A DNA stretch of 16,361 nucleotides, from contig JBIQID010000065.1 of the NCBI GenBank assembly GCA_044508215.1, positions 1 to 16,361 on the forward strand, written 5' to 3'. The notes below the pieces were generated by a model. The model was not told the origin of the DNA. It made no database searches and saw nothing but the letters and a program-made list of their open reading frames with translations. Positions 1 to 7,832 of the stretch are shown here, in pieces. The stretch's first letter is position 1. Every line of letters begins with the position of its first letter. This stretch comes from JAEZFI01 sp044508215 (GTDB lineage: Bacteria; Actinomycetota; Acidimicrobiia; Acidimicrobiales; Microtrichaceae). The translations under genes and the position numbers were made by a program.

Positions 1-46
1 CAGCTCCGCCTCAGTTTCGCTCGCAGGCTCGCTGCTTCGTGCTCCG

Positions 47-1216
47 CTACCCGGCCTTCGACTCGCCGCGTGGGGGGAGGGGGTAGCGGAGCAGCGCACC
101 CAGCCCGTCGGCCGGTGCCGCCGCCCCGGCCCCCGGCACCACCACGATGCGGGCGTCGCTCGCCAGGGCAGCGGCGACCGCGAGGTCCTGCTGCGGCCCG
201 CTGCGGGGTGTCTGACCGAGGGCTCGGAGGTCGCCGACGTTGGTCGTGACGTTCATCGGGTCGTCGCCCACGAACGCCCTCGCCGGCTCCGCGGAGGTGG
301 TGTCGTCCGCAACGAGCAACGTGTCCACCTGCCCGCGCGCCAGGGCGGACAGCGTCTTCGCTGCACCAGAGGTCCCTTCCCGCGTGGCGACCGCCTCCTT
401 GTAGCGGGCGAGGAGATCAGCCATCCGCTCGGCCACCACGGTGTCGTGCAGGCGGGTGAGCCGTTCGGCCAGGTCGTCGCTCGACCCGTCGGCCGCCCTC
501 GACCCCTCCACCACGCGGACCATCGACCGGTGCGCCTCCCGGAGGTGTTCGAGGAGGAAGCCGACGGCGCGCTCCTCACCGGCCACGGCGATGAACTCCA
601 CCCGCTGCTCGTCGACCAGGCGGTCGACGGCCTCGGCCACGGACTTCGCGTTCTGCTCCCAGGTGTTCTCGGCGTGCCGCTGGTAGTGCGCGTGTGACCA
701 CCCACCGACCTTCACCTTGGTCATGAAGTCGGTGTCGCCCTCCACCTCGTCGACCTGCTGGAGGTCGCCGTGGTCGATCGACAGGAGGTCGGCGCCCTCA
801 CGGTTGATCGTGACCACGAGGTAGGGCAACGAGCTCTGGTACGACTCGATGATCGGGATGATCCGCGGGGTGGCCGCGGTGATCACCACGTCGCTCGCGA
901 TCGAGTGGAGCAGCTGGCCCTCGAGCCGCACGCCGTGCTCGTCCGCGATCACCACGCACGTGGGTGCGCCGGGACGACCGCATCGCAGGAGCGCCTCGAC
1001 CACGGCGTCCACGGTGGTGTCGGAGTGGCCGTCGGCGTGCAGCTGGCGGCGTATCGCCACCATCCCGCTCTCGAACTGGTGCCGGGCGCCCTCCACGGCG
1101 TTCGGCACCCGTAGGTAGGCCGAGATGAAGGGCCCTTCACCCTGAAACAGGTCGCGCAGGTCCGTCGGGGTCAGCCGTTCGCTGACCTCGACCTTGATCG
1201 TCTCAGACATCGACAC
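47..1216 (-). CDS. baeRF family 2 (Rv2629 / Balon-like) release-factor-related protein, probable ribosome hibernation or rescue factor
   Basis: A 389-residue cytoplasmic protein with no membrane segment. Residues 171-189 contain a GGW...YQR...AENTW loop followed by a helix, the hallmark of the bacterial archaeo-eukaryotic release factor family to which mycobacterial Rv2629 belongs. Residues 205-240 (EFIAVAGEERAVGFLLEHL) and 296-303 (QVDTLLVA) look like the eRF1/Pelota-type middle and C-terminal domains. Related proteins (Balon, Msmeg1130) bind the ribosomal A site during dormancy, so hibernation or rescue is the likely role; the exact activity here is inferred. The start is GTG 1216 or ATG 1210, and GGGTAGG lies 9-15 nt upstream. 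The gene is divergent from gnd. The stop is TAG at 47-49, and nothing recognisable lies in bases 1-46. Family membership is fairly sure; function is moderate. Confidence 0.8.
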   Translation of the reverse strand: MSMSETIKVEVSERLTPTDLRDLFQGEGPFISAYLRVPNAVEGARHQFESGMVAIRRQLHADGHSDTTVDAVVEALLRCGRPGAPTCVVIADEHGVRLEGQLLHSIASDVVITAATPRIIPIIESYQSSLPYLVVTINREGADLLSIDHGDLQQVDEVEGDTDFMTKVKVGGWSHAHYQRHAENTWEQNAKSVAEAVDRLVDEQRVEFIAVAGEERAVGFLLEHLREAHRSMVRVVEGSRAADGSSDDLAERLTRLHDTVVAERMADLLARYKEAVATREGTSGAAKTLSALARGQVDTLLVADDTTSAEPARAFVGDDPMNVTTNVGDLRALGQTPRSGPQQDLAVAAALASDARIVVVPGAGAAAPADGLGALLRYPLPPRGESKAG

Positions 1217-1326
1217 ACGGCCGACCTACCCGGGCCGCTCGGCGATCATTCGGCCGCCTCGCGGGTAGCAGGCGGGTTGCGGCCCTGATGGAGGGGCGCC
1301 GGGAGACCCGTGCGGAGTCGGAGCGG

Positions 1327-2385
1327 ATGCACATCGGGATGATCGGACTGGGGCGGATGGGGGCGAACCTCGTGAGGCGCCTCCACCATGGCGGTCACCG
1401 GTGCACCGTCTACGACCTCGACCCGGAGGCGGGCCGCAGCCTCGCATCGGAGGTGGGTGCCACCGCGGCCGCCTCGATCGCCGACCTGGTCGCCGACCTC
1501 GAACCGCCGCGGGCCGTGTGGGTGATGGTGCCCGCCGGCGTCACGGGTGCGGTCATCGACGACGTCGCCGGCCACCTCGCAGCGGGGGATGTGGTCATCG
1601 ACGGCGGCAACACCCACTACCGCGACGACGTGGATCGGGCCGGTGAGCTGGGCACCTCCGGCATCCACCACGTCGACGTGGGCACGAGCGGCGGTGTCTT
1701 CGGCCTCGACCGCGGGTTCTGCCTCATGGTGGGTGGCGAGACCGAGGTGGTCGGCCGCCTGGTGCCACTGTTCCGCACGCTCGCCCCTGGCGTGGAGAGC
1801 GCCCCGCGCACACCCGGCACCAGCGGGCCGCCGTCGACGGCCGAGCAGGGCTGGCTGCACTGCGGGCCCAACGGCGCCGGCCACTTCGTGAAGATGGTCC
1901 ACAACGGGATCGAGTACGGGCTGATGGCCGCGTTCGCGGAGGGCCTGAACCTGCTCGCCCACGCTGATGCCGGCAGCATCGCCCGGGAGGCCGACGCAGA
2001 GTCCACCCCCATGCGGGAGCCCCGCTACTACCGCTACCAGTTCGACCTGCCGGCGATCGTCGAGGTGTGGCGGCGGGGGAGCGTCATCTCGTCGTGGCTC
2101 CTCGACCTCACCGCCGCGGCGCTCGTGGCGGATCCCGAGCTGTCGGGCTTCAGCGGGAAGGTGGCGGACTCGGGTGAGGGCCGGTGGACCGTCGAGGCCG
2201 CGGTCGACCTGGGCGTGCCGGCGCACGTGCTCACCGCGTCGCTCTACCAGCGGTTCAGCTCCCGAGGGGAAGCGGACCTCGCCAACCGGCTGCTCTCGTC
2301 GATGCGACAGCAGTTCGGCGGCCACGACGAGCACGTCATCCCGGAGGTCGGCATGGAGGAGCCTTCGCCCGAGGACGGCCCGTGA
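1327..2385 (+). CDS. gnd: 6-phosphogluconate dehydrogenase (decarboxylating), short GntZ/YqeC-type
   Basis: Oxidatively decarboxylates 6-phosphogluconate to ribulose 5-phosphate with reduction of NAD(P)+, the third step of the oxidative pentose phosphate pathway, in the cytoplasm. The protein has 352 residues. An N-terminal Rossmann fold has GLGRMG at 7-12 and GGNTHY at 93-98. The substrate region has DVGTSGG at 117-123, and GPNGAGHFVKMVHN at 180-193 carries catalytic Lys189 with Glu196 close behind. The helical C-terminal part is the compact form, without the second repeat of the long enzymes. A Pro/Ser/Thr-rich insert at about 158-175 is seen in other members. I chose ATG 1327 because the Rossmann strand begins immediately; an in-frame ATG at 1288 would add 13 residues of no domain character. 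GGAG at 1314-1317 could be the ribosome site. The stop overlaps the zwf start by 4 nt, so the two are translationally coupled. Cofactor preference cannot be read from sequence with certainty. Confidence 0.93.
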   Translation: MHIGMIGLGRMGANLVRRLHHGGHRCTVYDLDPEAGRSLASEVGATAAASIADLVADLEPPRAVWVMVPAGVTGAVIDDVAGHLAAGDVVIDGGNTHYRDDVDRAGELGTSGIHHVDVGTSGGVFGLDRGFCLMVGGETEVVGRLVPLFRTLAPGVESAPRTPGTSGPPSTAEQGWLHCGPNGAGHFVKMVHNGIEYGLMAAFAEGLNLLAHADAGSIAREADAESTPMREPRYYRYQFDLPAIVEVWRRGSVISSWLLDLTAAALVADPELSGFSGKVADSGEGRWTVEAAVDLGVPAHVLTASLYQRFSSRGEADLANRLLSSMRQQFGGHDEHVIPEVGMEEPSPEDGP

Positions 2386-3866
2386 CCGCCGGCCGGTCCG
2401 ACTCGCTCGTCCTGTTCGGCATCACCGGCGACCTCGCCCGCAAGAAGCTCTTCGGCGCGCTCTACAACCTCGCGGCGCGAGACCTGCTGCCGCCGGTGGT
2501 GGTCGGGGTGGCGTCGTCGCAGTGGAGCCTCGACGAACTGCGGGACCGTGCCAGGACGTCGCTCGAGGAGAACGGCGTGGCGATCGACCAGCGGGTGTTC
2601 GAGCGCCTGGCGGGGACCTTCCGCTACGTGGCAGGTGACTACCGGGAACCCTCGGTGTACGAGCGGGTCGTCGAAGCCCTGGGCGAGGCGAAGCGGCCGG
2701 TCTGCTACCTCGCGATCCCGCCGTCGCTGTTCGCCGAGGTGGTGGGTGGTCTCGCCTCGGTGGGGCTCAACCGTGAGGGGCGCGTGGTGCTCGAGAAGCC
2801 CTTCGGCCGCGACCTCGCCTCGGCCCGAGCGCTCAACGAGCTCCTCCTGCGGGACTACCCGGAGTCGTCGGTCTTCCGGATCGACCACTTCCTCGGCAAG
2901 GAGCCGGTGCAGAACCTGATGGTGTTCCGGTTCTCCAACGGGATCATCGACCCGGTCTGGAACCGCTACTACGTCGACAACGTCCAGATCACGATGGCCG
3001 AGGACTTCGGCGTGGAGACCCGTGGCGCCTTCTACGACGGGGTGGGGGCGCTGAAGGACGTCGTGGAGAACCATCTGATGCAGGTCATCGCCCTCCTCGC
3101 CATGGAGCCGCCGGTGTCGGACGACCCCGACGCGCTCCGCGACGAGATCTCGAAGGTCCTCACCGCCATCCGTCCGCTGGAGCGAGGGCAGCTGCTGCGC
3201 GGCCAGTACGAGGGCTACCGCGAGGAGCAGGGCGTCGCCCCCGACTCCGACACGGAGACCTTCGTGTCGCTCCGCACGGAGATCGACTCGTGGCGGTGGG
3301 CAGGGGTGCCCTGGTACGTCCGGGCCGGGAAGTGCCTCGCGACCACCGACACCGAGGCGATCGTGGTGTTCCGCCAACCACCCCGTCCCCTCTTCGCCGA
3401 CCCCGCCCAGATCCCGGAGCCCAACCACCTGCGGTTCCGTCTGTCGCCCGACGACGTGATCACCCTCACGCTGCAGTCCAAGCGCCCCGGTGACGCGCTG
3501 CTCAGCCAGCCCGTCTCGCTGCAGGTGGACCCCACCGAGGACGAGGCCGGACACGAACCGTACGAGCGGCTCCTGGACGACGCGCTCTCGGGCGACCCTC
3601 GGCTGTTCGCCCGCCAGGACGCGGTGGAGGCGGCGTGGGAGGTGGTCGACCCGGTGCTCGAGGACCACGACGCCGTCGTGCCGTACCCCCGCGGCTCGTG
3701 GGGGCCTCCGGGCGGCCCGACCCCGCCCGGTGGCTGGTACGCGCCGCAGTCGGTGCCGTGGCACCCACTGGACGCCCACGCCCCACGGCATGGCGCGCAC
3801 GACGGCGCCCACGATCGTGCGCTCGACCAGCGCCAGCTCGGCGAGATGTGCACCAAGCGGGTGTGA
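2382..3866 (+). CDS. zwf: Glucose-6-phosphate 1-dehydrogenase
   Basis: Oxidises glucose 6-phosphate to 6-phosphogluconolactone with NAD(P)+, the entry step of the oxidative pentose phosphate pathway and a main NADPH source. The protein has 494 residues, normal for the family. The dinucleotide motif GITGDLARKK is at 13-22, EKPFG at 138-142, and the signature RIDHFLGKE at 166-174. VENHLMQ at 228-234 places the presumed catalytic His at 231. The start is GTG 2382 in a GTGA overlap with the gnd stop; longer upstream reading is just the shadow of gnd. The last 25 residues are rich in His, Ala and Asp and are not conserved. The usual actinobacterial neighbour opcA is absent, and the next gene is convergent. 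gnd-zwf therefore looks like a two-gene NADPH operon. No clear terminator is visible in the 42-nt gap before the convergent lipase gene. Confidence 0.95.
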   Translation: MTAGRSDSLVLFGITGDLARKKLFGALYNLAARDLLPPVVVGVASSQWSLDELRDRARTSLEENGVAIDQRVFERLAGTFRYVAGDYREPSVYERVVEALGEAKRPVCYLAIPPSLFAEVVGGLASVGLNREGRVVLEKPFGRDLASARALNELLLRDYPESSVFRIDHFLGKEPVQNLMVFRFSNGIIDPVWNRYYVDNVQITMAEDFGVETRGAFYDGVGALKDVVENHLMQVIALLAMEPPVSDDPDALRDEISKVLTAIRPLERGQLLRGQYEGYREEQGVAPDSDTETFVSLRTEIDSWRWAGVPWYVRAGKCLATTDTEAIVVFRQPPRPLFADPAQIPEPNHLRFRLSPDDVITLTLQSKRPGDALLSQPVSLQVDPTEDEAGHEPYERLLDDALSGDPRLFARQDAVEAAWEVVDPVLEDHDAVVPYPRGSWGPPGGPTPPGGWYAPQSVPWHPLDAHAPRHGAHDGAHDRALDQRQLGEMCTKRV

Positions 3867-3908
3867 CGGTCCGCGAACCGGGCCCGTGCTCGCCGTGCCG
3901 GCGGCGGC

Positions 3909-4895
3909 TCAGGCGGCGAGGGCGTGGGGCCGCGGGCGGCGGAGGGCCGACAGGATCGGGTCGGCGAGGATCTGCGAACCGGTGTCCAGGAAGGCGGTGC
4001 GGACGATCTCGGTGAGCGCGGTGTCGGCCATGAAGTCGGTCGTCATGTGCGCCAGCACCTCCGGTCCCGGCTCGATCACCACCGTGGGGATCTGGTGGCG
4101 GCGGAGCGTGCGGACCTCCTGTTCGAGCGCTCGGCGGCACAGCTGGCGGATCGCGTTCGGCAGCGTCGGCCACCAACCGCCGCCGGTCATGGGCGAGACC
4201 ACGATCGCGAGGTCGAGCTCGTGTCGGCGGAGGACGTCGGCGTTGGTCGGCGAGATCACGCCGCCGTCCACGTAGGTGTGGGCTCCGATGCGGACACCTG
4301 AGAAGTAGCCCGGTACGGCACACGAGGCGGCGATGGCCTCGCTGAGGTCGGCTCGCCTCCCACCGGGCCCGAACACGGCGCGGTGGCAGTCGGACCGCCG
4401 GGCCGCGCACAGGAGCAACGTCTCCTTCGGCCAGCGGTCACCGAACACCTCGTCGAGGAACCCGAGGTGCGGAGCCAGCTCGTGCGAGCCCTCGGGGAGG
4501 AGCACGCCCAGGCTGCCGAGCGACGCAGGACCCCTGGTCCAGCCGAGCCGGGCGATGCCCAGGACGGCGCGAGGGCCCGGCAGCCGGGGGAACCGCAGGA
4601 ACTGGCGCGGGTCGAACGGCGGGAACGTCGGACGGTTGGTGACGGCCTCCTGGACGCGGAGGTCCGCCTCCTCGGCGGGTGAGCCGACGGTGAGCGCCGC
4701 GAGGTCGGTCGGCGGGACGCCGATGCGGAGGAGCGAGCCGACGAGGGAGCCGGCCGAGGTGCCCACGACCACCTCGGCGTCACGTGCGTCCCAGGCGAGG
4801 TCGTGCTGCAGCGCCGCAAGGGCACCGGCGTGGTAGGCCATGCCGACGGTCCCGCCACCCCCGAGCACCAGGCCGATGCGGTTCCGTCGGATCAT
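3909..4895 (-). CDS. Patatin-like phospholipase (RssA/NTE-type serine hydrolase)
   Basis: Predicted acyl hydrolase acting on phospholipids or lysophospholipids through a Ser-Asp dyad. The 328-residue protein has the oxyanion motif GGGGTVG at 12-18, the nucleophile elbow GTSAGS at 45-50 (Ser48), and VDGGV at 209-213 with the catalytic Asp at 210. AIAASCAVPGYF at 188-199 is also typical of bacterial patatins. There is no signal peptide or clear membrane helix, so it is likely cytoplasmic or membrane-associated. I prefer ATG 4895 over GTG 4970 because the first patatin strand begins there. In addition, a promoter-like GGTT-N16-GGGAAC (4905-4930) ends just 9 nt before it, and that promoter would lie inside the longer reading. 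There is no Shine-Dalgarno, consistent with a leaderless or near-leaderless mRNA. The gene is convergent with zwf. The substrate is unknown. Confidence 0.9.
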   Translation of the reverse strand: MIRRNRIGLVLGGGGTVGMAYHAGALAALQHDLAWDARDAEVVVGTSAGSLVGSLLRIGVPPTDLAALTVGSPAEEADLRVQEAVTNRPTFPPFDPRQFLRFPRLPGPRAVLGIARLGWTRGPASLGSLGVLLPEGSHELAPHLGFLDEVFGDRWPKETLLLCAARRSDCHRAVFGPGGRRADLSEAIAASCAVPGYFSGVRIGAHTYVDGGVISPTNADVLRRHELDLAIVVSPMTGGGWWPTLPNAIRQLCRRALEQEVRTLRRHQIPTVVIEPGPEVLAHMTTDFMADTALTEIVRTAFLDTGSQILADPILSALRRPRPHALAA

Positions 4896-4904
4896 GGGGG
4901 CCGA

Positions 4905-4930
4905 GTTCCCCTGATGGGGGCCGCTCAACC
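4905..4930 (-). promoter_or_regulatory. Sigma-B/F-like promoter candidate for the patatin gene (GGTT-N16-GGGAAC)
   Basis: On the minus strand GGTT (4930-4927) is followed after exactly 16 nt by GGGAAC (4910-4905), and nine bases later by the ATG at 4895. The spacing is identical to the exact GGTT-N16-GGGTAC copies elsewhere in the window, with one substitution in the -10. The 9-nt distance to the ATG repeats that seen before the gene starting at 11673. Assignment to a general-stress sigma factor is inference. Confidence 0.5.
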
Positions 4931-4988
4931 TCCCGGCGCCGGTGGCGTGCCGGGGAAGAGCCCGGGGCACACCGGCCCGTGAGCCCGG

Positions 4989-7433
4989 TCAGGGCCGCTC
5001 TGGCAGCGCCGCGCAGATCAGCGCGACGTCGTCGCGGTGGTCACCGGTGGCCGACTGGGCCTGGAGCACCTCGTCGGCCGACTCGCTTGCCGTGCTCCCC
5101 CGGACCGCCGCGAGGCTGGCCACGGCTCGGGCCATCCCGTCCTCGATCGTCTCGCCGCGACGCTCCACCAACCCGTCCGTGAAGAGGACCAGCATCGCGG
5201 GGCCGTCGACCTCGACCTTGGCCTCGGTGCGAGGCTCATCCGCGAGGCCCAGCGGCGGCCCGGCGGCTGCGTCGAGCCGGATCACCTCGCCGTCCTGGAG
5301 CCGCACCAGCGGATGCGGATGGCCCGCCGAGGCGTAGGTGAGCACACCGGTCGACGGCTCGTACGCGACCAGCGCGACGGTGGCCATCCAGCAGGCGGGC
5401 ATCATCCCCACCCCGCGGTCGAGCCCGTCGAGGACCTGGGCGGGGGACGAGGTGGCGGCGGCGAGGGTGCGGATGGCGCTGCGGAGCTGGCCCATCGCCG
5501 AGGCCGCTGGCAGGCCGTGGCCCACGATGTCCCCGATGGTGAGCAGCACCACGCCATCGGGGGCGCGGATCACGTCGTAGAGGTCGCCGCCGACCTGGAG
5601 GTGCGACTCCGCGGGCACGTAGCGGCACGCGAAGTCCAACGGCATGCCGTCGGCTTCGACCGGTTCGAGGAGCGAGCGCTGGAGGCGGAGGGCGATGTCG
5701 TGCTCGATGCGCCGCCGCTGGGCGCGGTCGAGCGCCAGAGCCACCTGGGCGGCGAACCCGCCGAGGCGGAAGGTGCGCTCGGGAGCGAGTGGGCTGCCGG
5801 CAGGGAAGGCGATCGCCAGCACACCCGAGAGCCGACCCGCCGAGTGCAGCGGCAGCGCGATCCACTGCGCTGACGCCAGCACGGTCGCCTGGACCTGCTC
5901 CGTCTGGACGGTCGCGCGGCAGATCGGGAGCGCCGGGTGCTGCTGCGTGCGCCACAGTTCGAAGTCCTGGCGGGCGGCGAGGGGCGCCAGCTCGCCGTCC
6001 TCCTCGAGGAGCAGGATCGCCGCGTCGCACGCCCCGAGGGACGCAGTTCCCTGGTCGACGACGACGTCGCCCACCTGCTCCGGCCAGTCCGCCGACGCGA
6101 GCGCCGCGAGGGCCTGGGCCATGTCGCGGGACCGCCGCTCGGCCTCCCGGGCGGCGGTGACGTCCTCGAACACCACGCTCGCCGCGGTGATCCGACCCTT
6201 CGACACGATGGGAGCGGCGCTGACGTCGAGCACCTTCGCGTCGGCGCCCGTGCCGAGCGTGACGTCGACGTGCTGCGACTCCGTCCCCTCCTCGAGCGCC
6301 GCCCGGAGGGGTGCCAGCAGCTGAGCGGCGTCGTTCGTGCCCACGGCGTCGGTGCGGCCCACGGAGCGCAGGAGCTCCCCGGCGCTCGGGTTCACCATCT
6401 GCGAACGGGCGTCGGCGTCGACCACCACCACGGAGGCGGGGAGCTGCTCGAGCACCTTGGAGAGGAGGTCCTGTCCGGCGACGACCCGCATGTGGTCTCG
6501 GTTGAGGCGACGGCTGGCCCAGAGGCTGCCGAGGAGGGCGGTGGCCACGATGACGCCCAGCACCATCGAGGCGTTGAGGAACTGGCGGTGCGCGGCTCCG
6601 TACACGTCGGATTCGGACCGCTCGACCAGCATCGTCCAGTTCGCCACCGGCACCCGGGACCAGGCGACCACGCCCCTCTCGCCCTCGACCTCGGCGAGGT
6701 CGGTGAGGATCCCGTGGTCCTGGTCGTCGGGGAGGTCAGCCATCCCAGCCGTGCGTGACGGGTGCGGGGTCACCCCGAGGATGACGTTCCCGTCGTCGTC
6801 GAGGATCGTGAGCTTCTCCGTGCCGAACAGGCCCTCGACCATCTCGGGGGTGATGCGGTCGAGCAGGATGCTCGCTGCGAGCACCCCGTTCACGTCCCCC
6901 GCTTCGTTCCTGGTGGGAGAAGCGAAGATCACGAGCCGGGATCCGCTCCTGCGACCCTGGAGGAGGGAGCTCACCGCGAAGCGCCCCTCCATCGCTTCGG
7001 CGAAGTACTGGCGGTCGCCGATGGACACGGCGTCGGCGAGCTCGGAGGAGTCCCCGGGAGCGACCACGCGAGCGCGGACGGCGCCGCTGGCATCGGCCCA
7101 GAACACGTTGCCGAGGAAGGTGAGCCCTGGGCGCGAGACGGTCATGTACCGCTCGATCGCGGCGACGTCCTCCTGCGCGAACGGAGGGGCACCGCTCGCC
7201 ACGGCCAGCGTCTGCATGATCGTCTGCGCCAGGGTGGTGCCGAGCGAGCCGGCCAGCTCGACGCTCTGCTCCAGGCTCTCGCGGGCGGTCGCCTGGTTCT
7301 GCCGGTACGAGTGGTTCAGCGACCACCCGCCGAACCCGGCCAGGATGACCGTCAGCGTGAGGGCGACCGCAAGGACCCGGGTCCCGATCGGGCGCGCTTC
7401 CGTGATGCCGCGGCTCGACACGGGCATCATCAA
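4989..7433 (-). CDS. Membrane sensor protein phosphatase: Cache-like sensor, PAS, GAF and SpoIIE (PP2C) domains
   Basis: A predicted signal-transducing Ser/Thr phosphatase that would dephosphorylate an anti-sigma antagonist such as the STAS protein encoded just upstream. The 814 residues read: short cytoplasmic lead; membrane helix about 17-38; extracytoplasmic Cache-like sensor about 40-285 (with DRQYF and a 'SRLVIF' strand); second helix about 288-306; PAS-like domain about 322-430; GAF-like domain about 440-572; and a SpoIIE/PP2C catalytic domain 600-810. Metal-binding motifs are intact: GGDLYD 615-620, GDIVGHG 634-640, FTDGL 751-755 and DDVAL 801-805. The start is TTG 7433 or, more likely, one of the tandem ATGs at 7430 and 7427. 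No good Shine-Dalgarno is visible, so coupling to the STAS gene 45 nt upstream is plausible. The ligand of the sensor is unknown. No kinase or anti-sigma gene is adjacent. Confidence 0.9.
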   Translation of the reverse strand: MMMPVSSRGITEARPIGTRVLAVALTLTVILAGFGGWSLNHSYRQNQATARESLEQSVELAGSLGTTLAQTIMQTLAVASGAPPFAQEDVAAIERYMTVSRPGLTFLGNVFWADASGAVRARVVAPGDSSELADAVSIGDRQYFAEAMEGRFAVSSLLQGRRSGSRLVIFASPTRNEAGDVNGVLAASILLDRITPEMVEGLFGTEKLTILDDDGNVILGVTPHPSRTAGMADLPDDQDHGILTDLAEVEGERGVVAWSRVPVANWTMLVERSESDVYGAAHRQFLNASMVLGVIVATALLGSLWASRRLNRDHMRVVAGQDLLSKVLEQLPASVVVVDADARSQMVNPSAGELLRSVGRTDAVGTNDAAQLLAPLRAALEEGTESQHVDVTLGTGADAKVLDVSAAPIVSKGRITAASVVFEDVTAAREAERRSRDMAQALAALASADWPEQVGDVVVDQGTASLGACDAAILLLEEDGELAPLAARQDFELWRTQQHPALPICRATVQTEQVQATVLASAQWIALPLHSAGRLSGVLAIAFPAGSPLAPERTFRLGGFAAQVALALDRAQRRRIEHDIALRLQRSLLEPVEADGMPLDFACRYVPAESHLQVGGDLYDVIRAPDGVVLLTIGDIVGHGLPAASAMGQLRSAIRTLAAATSSPAQVLDGLDRGVGMMPACWMATVALVAYEPSTGVLTYASAGHPHPLVRLQDGEVIRLDAAAGPPLGLADEPRTEAKVEVDGPAMLVLFTDGLVERRGETIEDGMARAVASLAAVRGSTASESADEVLQAQSATGDHRDDVALICAALPERP

Positions 7434-7478
7434 ACCACAAGGGCCGGGGCGGGTCGGACCTGCTCGCGGTGGCGGTTC

Positions 7479-7769
7479 TCAGGCTTCCAGGCGGAAGGCC
7501 TCCATGAGGCCTGCGCTCTCGAGGACGACTCGGAGGTCATCGCTCGGATCACGCAGGCAGAAGTGCGGCACCTTCTCGCGGAGGCGGAGCAGGAAGCGCA
7601 GCATGATCGAGTCGCAGAAGGTCACCTCGCTGGCGTCGAGGACCACCGGTCCGCGGTGTGACTGCAGGCGCTCGGACCACTCCTCGAGCGTGCTCCAGCA
7701 GTGCAGGTCGACGTCACCGCTGATGCTCGCGATCAGGGTGTCGCCCTCCTTGGTGTCCTCGATCAGCAC
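7479..7769 (-). CDS. STAS-domain anti-sigma factor antagonist (SpoIIAA/RsbV-like), divergent
   Basis: A 96-residue single STAS domain. The strand-helix core VVLDASEVTFCDSIMLRFLL (42-61) lines up with the 'D-S-S/T-G-L' phosphorylation loop of SpoIIAA and RsbV. Asp53-Ser54 are present, but the following S/T-G is replaced by Ile-Met, so the loop is unusual. Such proteins bind an anti-sigma kinase when unphosphorylated and thereby free a sigma factor. The SpoIIE phosphatase gene lies 45 nt downstream on the same strand, the expected partner. The start GTG 7769 is preceded closely by GAGGG, which may act as a weak ribosome site. The 63-nt gap to the upstream nnrD gene holds only a short GC-rich inverted repeat (ACCCG-CC-CGGGT, about 7814-7825), so read-through from the upstream operon or a weak own promoter are both possible. 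Confidence 0.85.
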   Translation of the reverse strand: MLIEDTKEGDTLIASISGDVDLHCWSTLEEWSERLQSHRGPVVLDASEVTFCDSIMLRFLLRLREKVPHFCLRDPSDDLRVVLESAGLMEAFRLEA

Positions 7770-7832
7770 GTCCCTCGTTCCGTCGCCGCAGTTGGGTGCT
7801 CGAAGGGTCGCCTACCCGCCCGGGTGGGAAGC

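Noticed and set aside
1226..1251. GAAT-N16-GGGTAG on the minus strand before the Rv2629-like gene
   Set aside because: Spacing fits the other promoters, but both boxes deviate and GGGTAGG could instead be a ribosome site; kept only as a remark in a finding, not as a feature.
3867..3908. Possible terminator between zwf and the patatin gene
   Set aside because: Only short GC palindromes such as CGGGCCCG are present; no stem long enough to call.
4896..4970. Upstream GTG 4970 as the start of the patatin gene
   Set aside because: It adds 25 residues before the first patatin strand and would place the promoter-like element inside the gene.
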